In this document: positions 58,564-64,000 of the stretch, piece by piece
Numbering within the stretch: position 1 is the stretch's first letter
Layout of the letters: every line of letters begins with the position of its first letter
Source of the DNA: WRDF01 sp031552235
Lineage (GTDB): Bacteria > Bacteroidota > Bacteroidia > Bacteroidales > Rikenellaceae
DNA length: 64,000 nt
Direction: 5' to 3'
Assembly (NCBI GenBank): GCA_031552235.1
Contig: JAVBMR010000002.1
Span: 124,001-188,000 of the forward strand
Made by a program: the position numbers and the translations under genes
Notes under the pieces: generated by a model
Databases searched by the model: none
What the model was told of the DNA's origin: nothing
The model's input: the letters and a program-made list of their open reading frames with translations, nothing else

Positions 58564-61161
58564 TTACTTGTTTGTTTTGCAGGCCTTGCAGGCTTTGCGG
58601 CGGCTGAACAGGCAGATGATCTCGCCGACCACGAAGATAAGCGCCGTGCCTCCGATTATGATGAACCAGTCCTTGGCCATGAGAGGTACGGCGCGGAATA
58701 CCTCGCCGCCGAAGCTCGTTATCAGGATCTGCCCCGCGAGTATTATGAACGTCACGATCAGGAACAGTCTGCTTTGCCTCATGTCGAAGAACGAGCTGCA
58801 GCTGCTTCCGAACGACTTGGCGTTGAACAGGTTCCAGTACTGCATCATCACGAAGATAGTGAAAAACGCAGACATCTGGTACGCCGTCGGGTTTTCGCCC
58901 CAGTTCATCAGCAGGCCCAGCAGTACGCCTATCATGATGATGCCGACGATGAATATCGACCGTACCATGGGTTTGTTGATGATGAAATCTTTCTCGCGCC
59001 TCGGTTTTTCCTTCATCACCTCCGGGTTCGGGGGGAGCGATGCGAGGGCCATGGCCGCGAACGTGTCCATGATGAGGTTCACCCAAAGGATCTGTGTTAC
59101 CGTGAGCGGCAGTTCGCCGCCGAATATCGAGCCGAAGAACACGACCGTGAGCGCCACGAAGTTGACCGTGAGTTGGAACAGCACGAACCGCTGGATGTTC
59201 TTGTAGAGCGAGCGCCCCCACATTACGGCGGTGGCGATGCTTTTGAACGAGTCGTCGAGCAGTGTAATATCGCTGGCCTCTTTCGCCACCGATGTCCCCG
59301 TACCCATCGACAGGCCGACCTGCGCGAAATTGAGCGCCGGGGCGTCGTTCGTGCCGTCGCCGGTCACAGCGACCACCTCGCCCCTCTGCTGGAGCAGGCG
59401 CACGAGGCGCTGCTTGTCCAACGGGCGTGCGCGCGCCATTATCTTGAGGTCAGCCACACGGCCGAGCAGTTCCTCGTCGCTCATCTCGGCGAATTCGACA
59501 CCTGTTATGATGTTGCGGTCGCCGTCCACGGCGTCGTCCCAAAGGCCTATCTGGCGTGCGATCTCGCGTGCCGTGGCCGTGGTGTCGCCGGTCACGACCT
59601 TGACCTGTATCCCGGCGTCGAGGCACTCTTTCACCGCCCCTGGAACGTCGTCGCGCACCGGGTCGGAGATGCCTACGATGCCCATAAGGCGGAGTTTCCC
59701 GCTTTCGAGCGCGTCCTTGGCGTTTCCGAGTGGCGTTTCGAGGTACGCGAACGCGAGGGTGCGCATAGCCTTGTTCTGGAACGTGCGCAGTTGCTGGTCG
59801 ATCGAATCGTGCAACCCTGCGTCCACCGCGCACATCGCCTTCACGATCTCCGGCGCGCCCTTGACATATAGTACGTTACCATTACCATTAGACGCTTTTA
59901 CCAGCGTCGCCATATATTTGCGCTCGGTCGAGAACGTTATTTGGTCGATCACCCTGTCCTCGTCGCGGATGGCCGAGTAGTCCACGCTATGGTCTTTCAT
60001 CCAAAGCAGGAGGGCTCCTTCGGTGGGGTTGCCTATCACTTTGGCTCCCGTGCCGATAAACGCCGTCGAGTTCATGGCTATGGATTCGTCCAGGATATCG
60101 TCCGCCCCGGTTTCGTACTTTATCATCTCGTACACGCGCATTTCGTTGCGGGTGAGGGTCCCGGTCTTGTCGGTGCAGATGACCGTCACGGCGCCCATCG
60201 TTTCGCTGGCGTGCATCTTGCGCACGAGGTTGTTGGTCTTGAGCATGCGGCGCATGTTCATGGCGAGGCTCAGCGTGATGCTCATCGGCAAGCCCTCGGG
60301 GATGGCCATGACCATTATGGCCACCGAAACCATGAAGTAGCTGAGGATGTGGTTGGTAATATGCAGCCAGTCGCCGTCTTTCAGCTCGCCGGTGACGAAT
60401 ATGCCCTTTAGTATGAGGATGGCGAATATCGCTATCGCCAGGCCGCCGCCGATCCGGCTTATTATCTTCGACAGCCGTGTGAGCTGTTTGTGCAGCGGGG
60501 TAACTTCGTCGCTTGTCGTGGTGGCCTGTTCCGCCACTTTGCCGTATTCCGTGGCGTCGCCGACGGCATAGACCTCTATCGTGCCATGCCCTTCGGATAC
60601 CGTCGTCCCCCTGAGCAGGTGGTTCGAGGGGTACGTTGCCTCTTCGTCGAAGTCTTTGGGGTTGGTCGTTTTCGACGTCTGCAATTCTCCCGTGAGGCTC
60701 GATTCGTTGACCTTGAGCGAGAGCGCGTCGAGTAGCTGGCCGTCGGCCGGGATCTCGTCGCCGCTGCCGACCACCACGATATCACCCACCACGACCTCGC
60801 GTTTGGGGATCTCCATAATGCCCTCGCTGCGGATAACCTTTACGGGAGTGTCATCGTTAACCTTGTTGAGTACCTCGAAGCGTTTCTTGGCATCGTACTC
60901 GAACCAGAATGATACACCGGTAGCCAAAAGGATGGCGCCGAATATCCCTATCGTTTCGGCGAATTCGCCGTCCATGAAGGCCACGATGAGCGACAGCCCG
61001 GCCGCCACCAGCAATACCTTTATAATGGGGTCATTGAACTTCTCGAAGAACATTTTCCACACCGACTCCTTTTTGGGTGGGGTAAGGATGTTTTCGCCAT
61101 GCTTTTTGCGGCTTTCCAGCACCTCTTCCGGGGTCAAACCCCTCATTTCTTTTTCCTGCAT
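58564..61161 (-). CDS. Calcium-transporting P-type ATPase (PMCA-like, P2B)
   Basis: 865 residues, full P2-type pump. A-domain SSLTGEL (Glu 159; TGEL instead of the usual TGES), M4 motif AIPEGLP (286-292), phosphorylation site CTDKTGTLT (Asp 331), hinge VTGDGTNDAPAL, and M6 WVNLIMDTFAAMALAS, the P2B form of the calcium-site sequence. The C-terminus ends in a short Cys/Lys tail (KACKACKTNK). Exports Ca2+ from the cytosol (inference from family). Begins 15 bases after rodA. Confidence 0.92.
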   Translation of the reverse strand: MQEKEMRGLTPEEVLESRKKHGENILTPPKKESVWKMFFEKFNDPIIKVLLVAAGLSLIVAFMDGEFAETIGIFGAILLATGVSFWFEYDAKKRFEVLNKVNDDTPVKVIRSEGIMEIPKREVVVGDIVVVGSGDEIPADGQLLDALSLKVNESSLTGELQTSKTTNPKDFDEEATYPSNHLLRGTTVSEGHGTIEVYAVGDATEYGKVAEQATTTSDEVTPLHKQLTRLSKIISRIGGGLAIAIFAILILKGIFVTGELKDGDWLHITNHILSYFMVSVAIMVMAIPEGLPMSITLSLAMNMRRMLKTNNLVRKMHASETMGAVTVICTDKTGTLTRNEMRVYEMIKYETGADDILDESIAMNSTAFIGTGAKVIGNPTEGALLLWMKDHSVDYSAIRDEDRVIDQITFSTERKYMATLVKASNGNGNVLYVKGAPEIVKAMCAVDAGLHDSIDQQLRTFQNKAMRTLAFAYLETPLGNAKDALESGKLRLMGIVGISDPVRDDVPGAVKECLDAGIQVKVVTGDTTATAREIARQIGLWDDAVDGDRNIITGVEFAEMSDEELLGRVADLKIMARARPLDKQRLVRLLQQRGEVVAVTGDGTNDAPALNFAQVGLSMGTGTSVAKEASDITLLDDSFKSIATAVMWGRSLYKNIQRFVLFQLTVNFVALTVVFFGSIFGGELPLTVTQILWVNLIMDTFAAMALASLPPNPEVMKEKPRREKDFIINKPMVRSIFIVGIIMIGVLLGLLMNWGENPTAYQMSAFFTIFVMMQYWNLFNAKSFGSSCSSFFDMRQSRLFLIVTFIILAGQILITSFGGEVFRAVPLMAKDWFIIIGGTALIFVVGEIICLFSRRKACKACKTNK

Positions 61162-61176
61162 TATGCTTTTGTTTGA

Positions 61177-62610
61177 TTAAGATCTCATTAGCTCCCTCTT
61201 ACCGGCGTCGAGCCTGACCGCCACGAAGAACAGTATGGAGAACGCCAGGAACGACGATCCCCCGTAGCTGAAGAAAGGCAGCGGAATGCCGATTACCGGC
61301 ACAAGGCCGATGGTCATGCCGATGTTGATAATGGTATGTATGAAAAATATTCCCGCCACGCTGTAGCAGTAGACCCTCCCGAATGGGTCGCGCTGTCGTT
61401 CCCCCATCTTCATCAGCCGCAGTATCATCATGCAAAACAGGGCGACCACCACGGCAGAACCGAGGAAGCCCCACTCCTCGCCAACGGTGCAGAAGATGAA
61501 GTCGGTACTCTGTTCCGGGACGAAATTGAACTGTGTCTGCGTCCCTTGCAGGAAGCCTTTGCCGAACACGCCGCCCGAGCCTATCGCGATGAGTGACTGG
61601 TTGTAGTTGTAGCCCTCTTTTTTCAGGTCGACCTCGTCGCTGACCACTACAAGTATGCGGTCGCGCTGGTGGGGCTGGACAATATTGTCGAAAACATAAT
61701 CGACCGAGGGCGCGAAGACTATCGACGCGAGGAACAGCGCTACGAACATATAGACGTTGCGCAGCCTGTGCCGGTAGGCGTACAAAACCACAAATACGAT
61801 GGACGCCACCGAGCAGATCAGCAGTATCGTGTAAACCGACGCGTCACCCCCAAGGAACTTGATCCCCATATATAGCACTATGGTGGCGAGCGCCAGCCCG
61901 GCCAGATAGATGACTTTCTGTTTCCAGTACCCGTTCCTCAGGCCCTCGCCGATGACGCAGGCGAGGATGATGATTATCAGCACGGTCAGCGGCGGCATTG
62001 TGATCGACATGAAGAACAGCGCGATGAACGTGAAGAAGAATACGTGTATCCATCCGTTCAGTCCCTCGCGGTAGAGCATGAACAGGAACGAGGTGTATAC
62101 GAGCGCCGAGCCGGTATCCTTTTGCATCACGATTATTATGATCGGCACCCCGATTATGACGCCCAGGCTGACGAGGTCGCGCAGGTCGGAGATCGAAAAA
62201 CTGTAGCGGCTCATGAACCGCGCGACGGCAAGGGCGGTGGTAAACTTGGCGAACTCTCCCGGCTGGAGCGACACGGGGCCGACTTCTATCCATGCCTTGG
62301 CGCCGTTCACCTCCTTCCCGGCGACGAGTACAAGCAGCAGCACGGCTATGCCTATGAAATAGGCCGGGTAGGCGAACATGTGGAAGAACCGCTCGTCCAG
62401 GAGCAATATCACCACGGCCACGCACATCGTGATCCCGATCCACGTAAGCTGTTTGCCGTAATTGCTGCCCATGCTGAACGTCGAGAGCGCCGAGTCCTCG
62501 TGGACGGCCGCGTAGATGTTCAGCCAGCCTATCACCACGAGGGCAAGGTAGACCAGTATCGCGACCCAATCGAAGGTCGGCGCATTTATATTACCGCCTC
62601 TGCCTGTCAT
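61177..62610 (-). CDS. rodA: Rod-shape-determining SEDS glycosyltransferase RodA
   Basis: 477 residues, ten or so membrane helices. SEDS features include WIEVGPVSLQPGEFAKFTTALAVARF (short: SLQPGEFAKF), KQPDxG-type MQKDTGSALVYTSFLF with the essential Asp, and GSGGVFGKGFLQGTQTQFNFVPEQSTDFIF in the C-terminal loop (short: FVPEQSTDFIF). Polymerises lipid II in the elongasome with PBP2. Overlaps the end of mrdA by 20 bases. Confidence 0.95.
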   Translation of the reverse strand: MTGRGGNINAPTFDWVAILVYLALVVIGWLNIYAAVHEDSALSTFSMGSNYGKQLTWIGITMCVAVVILLLDERFFHMFAYPAYFIGIAVLLLVLVAGKEVNGAKAWIEVGPVSLQPGEFAKFTTALAVARFMSRYSFSISDLRDLVSLGVIIGVPIIIIVMQKDTGSALVYTSFLFMLYREGLNGWIHVFFFTFIALFFMSITMPPLTVLIIIILACVIGEGLRNGYWKQKVIYLAGLALATIVLYMGIKFLGGDASVYTILLICSVASIVFVVLYAYRHRLRNVYMFVALFLASIVFAPSVDYVFDNIVQPHQRDRILVVVSDEVDLKKEGYNYNQSLIAIGSGGVFGKGFLQGTQTQFNFVPEQSTDFIFCTVGEEWGFLGSAVVVALFCMMILRLMKMGERQRDPFGRVYCYSVAGIFFIHTIINIGMTIGLVPVIGIPLPFFSYGGSSFLAFSILFFVAVRLDAGKRELMRS

Positions 62611-64000
62611 AATACGGATAATATATTTCCATTGTTTTCACGCGTTCAACGAGTTCCGGGCGCTTGACCTCACCGGTGAGGTATTTCTCTGTCAGCAGCG
62701 ACGCGATGGGTGCGGCGACGGTTGCGCCGAACCTCCCGTGCTCCACATACACCGAGATCGCTATTTTAGGGTTGTTGCGCGGCGCGAAGCTTATGAACGT
62801 CGAGTGGTCGGCGCCGTGGGGGTTCTGGGCCGTGCCGGTCTTGCCGCATATGTCGAGGCCGGCGACCTCGGCAACGCGCGCCGTACCTTCCGGAACGTGT
62901 ACCGCACGCCACATACCCTCGACCATCGGCTCGAAATATTTCGGGCTGACCATCGTGTAGTGAGGCTCATAGAAACGCGCGTCTATGGAGTCGCGGCCAT
63001 CTATCTTCTTGACCACATGGGGGATATAATAATGCCCTCGATTGGCGATGGTTGCGGCCAGGTTCGCCATCTGGAGCGGCGACACGCCCAGCTCGCCCTG
63101 TCCTATCGAGAGCGAAATGACGGTGAGGGCATTCCAGCTTCCGCGGTATCTTTTGTCGTAGAACTCGCGGGTCGGCACCGACCCGTTCCTTTCGTCGATG
63201 AAGTCGGAATCGAGTTTGCGCCCGAACCCGAAACTGCGCACGTATTCCTCCCACCTGTCGAAATTATCCTTTACGCCGCCGTTCTTTTTGTTTTCGAGTA
63301 TGTTCCTCAGGACGTAGCAGAAGTAGGCGTTGCAGGAACTCCGGATAGCGTCCTGCATATTCAGCGGCGAGGAGTGGATATGGCATCCGACGCCGCGGCC
63401 TCCTGTGTAACCGCCTGCGCAGGGATACCTGTATTCGGGTTTGAGCACACCTTCTTCAAGCCCTATAAGCCCGTTCACGATCTTGAAGACCGAGCCGGGA
63501 GGGTAGACCGACATCACGGCGCGGTTGAAGAACGGCTTGCGCGGGTCGGCGTTCAGGCGCGGGAAGTTTTTGTTGACCTCGCGCCCCACCATTTCGTCGG
63601 GGTCGTATGTGGGGCTGCTGGCCATGGCGAGGATCTCGCCGGTAGACGGTTCTATGGCGACCACGCTGCCCACTTTCCCTTTCATGAGTTCCTCGGCGAA
63701 TGCCTGCAATTCGGCGTCTATGGTGCAGGTAATGGCCGTGCCGGGCCGGGCGACGGAGTCGTACATCCCGTTTGCATACGAGCCTTTGACCACGCCATGC
63801 ACGTCGACCATGTTGATCCTCACGCCCTTGTCGCCCCGGAGTACCTCTTCGAAAGCCAGCTCTATCCCTGTCTTGCCGATGTAGTCGCCGCTCTTGTAAT
63901 AAGGGTCTTTTTCGATTTCATGCTCATTGGTCTTGCCGATGTACCCCAGCAGGTTGCCGGCAACTTTGCGCGGATAGGAACGCAGCGTACGGAAAACGGT
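62591..64000 (-). CDS. mrdA: Penicillin-binding protein 2 (MrdA), partial
   Basis: C-terminal 470 codons; the frame is open to the right edge, so the N-terminal membrane anchor and part of the dimerisation region are missing. Transpeptidase motifs: SxxK in YPPGSVFKIVNG with the nucleophilic Ser (here SVFK rather than STFK), SxN in SSCNAYFC, and KTG in CGKTGTAQNP. TGIELAFEEVLRG at the start of the visible part is the PBP dimerisation-domain hallmark. Crosslinks peptidoglycan during elongation; pairs with rodA just downstream. Confidence 0.93.
   Translation of the reverse strand, partial: TVFRTLRSYPRKVAGNLLGYIGKTNEHEIEKDPYYKSGDYIGKTGIELAFEEVLRGDKGVRINMVDVHGVVKGSYANGMYDSVARPGTAITCTIDAELQAFAEELMKGKVGSVVAIEPSTGEILAMASSPTYDPDEMVGREVNKNFPRLNADPRKPFFNRAVMSVYPPGSVFKIVNGLIGLEEGVLKPEYRYPCAGGYTGGRGVGCHIHSSPLNMQDAIRSSCNAYFCYVLRNILENKKNGGVKDNFDRWEEYVRSFGFGRKLDSDFIDERNGSVPTREFYDKRYRGSWNALTVISLSIGQGELGVSPLQMANLAATIANRGHYYIPHVVKKIDGRDSIDARFYEPHYTMVSPKYFEPMVEGMWRAVHVPEGTARVAEVAGLDICGKTGTAQNPHGADHSTFISFAPRNNPKIAISVYVEHGRFGATVAAPIASLLTEKYLTGEVKRPELVERVKTMEIYYPYYDRQRR

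Overview
The window is chromosomal DNA from a member of the Bacteroidota, most likely the order Bacteroidales. An Alistipes/Rikenellaceae-like organism is my guess (inference, not tested). The reasons are the Bat/MoxR cluster, a Bacteroidetes-type putative porin, patatin-barrel and OmpA-like envelope genes, Bacteroidota-type promoters (TTTG / TAnnTTTG) ahead of many genes, and a GC-rich coding sequence that still uses many ATA isoleucine codons. No rRNA, tRNA, phage, CRISPR array or intact transposase gene was seen.

Layout. 1-2.8 kb: the N-terminal part of a receiver-dikinase protein and a GNAT-like protein. 3.4-9.9 kb: a minus-strand Bat operon (moxR, a novel secreted protein, DUF58, a BatD-like protein, a BatC-like TPR protein, batA, batB). 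10-14.5 kb: pcrA/uvrD helicase, nth, a small membrane protein and a thioesterase. 14.9-20 kb: ppdK, galE, manA. 20-30 kb: metG, a DUF3784-like protein, ilvE, tyrS, asnA, priA, comFC. 30-33.3 kb: a minus-strand cluster reading ompA-like, small orphan gene, pyrH, tlpA-like, frr. 33.6-39.4 kb: M48 protease, thiamine pyrophosphokinase, a VTT/DedA-like membrane protein with a Crp/Fnr regulator, a small outer-membrane barrel, a methyltransferase and a Dps-like protein. 39.6-47.6 kb: patatin-barrel, dnaG, an HTH protein, uvrB, gtrA. 47.7-58 kb: ROK kinase, polyprenyl synthase, U32 peptidase, manC-murF, pssA, a putative porin and an MltF-like lytic transglycosylase. 58.5-64 kb: mrdA (PBP2)-rodA followed by a calcium-type P-ATPase.

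Almost all genes are housekeeping: translation and aminoacylation, replication and repair, central PEP/pyruvate metabolism, sugar nucleotides, cell-wall elongation and envelope. The unusual content lies between genes. Most intergenic gaps longer than about 100 bp are built from a small set of structured repeat modules that recur across the 64 kb: 22-bp-TIR elements of about 220 bp, REP-like hairpin doublets, a 24-bp-TIR element, double hairpins and others. Their hairpin stems change in a compensatory way while loops and flanks stay fixed, and several abut a stop codon exactly. This mosaic repeat system is the best candidate for something undescribed. A palindrome over the asnA promoter, an apparently leaderless uvrB promoter and an orphan IS200/IS605-like end hairpin are further items.
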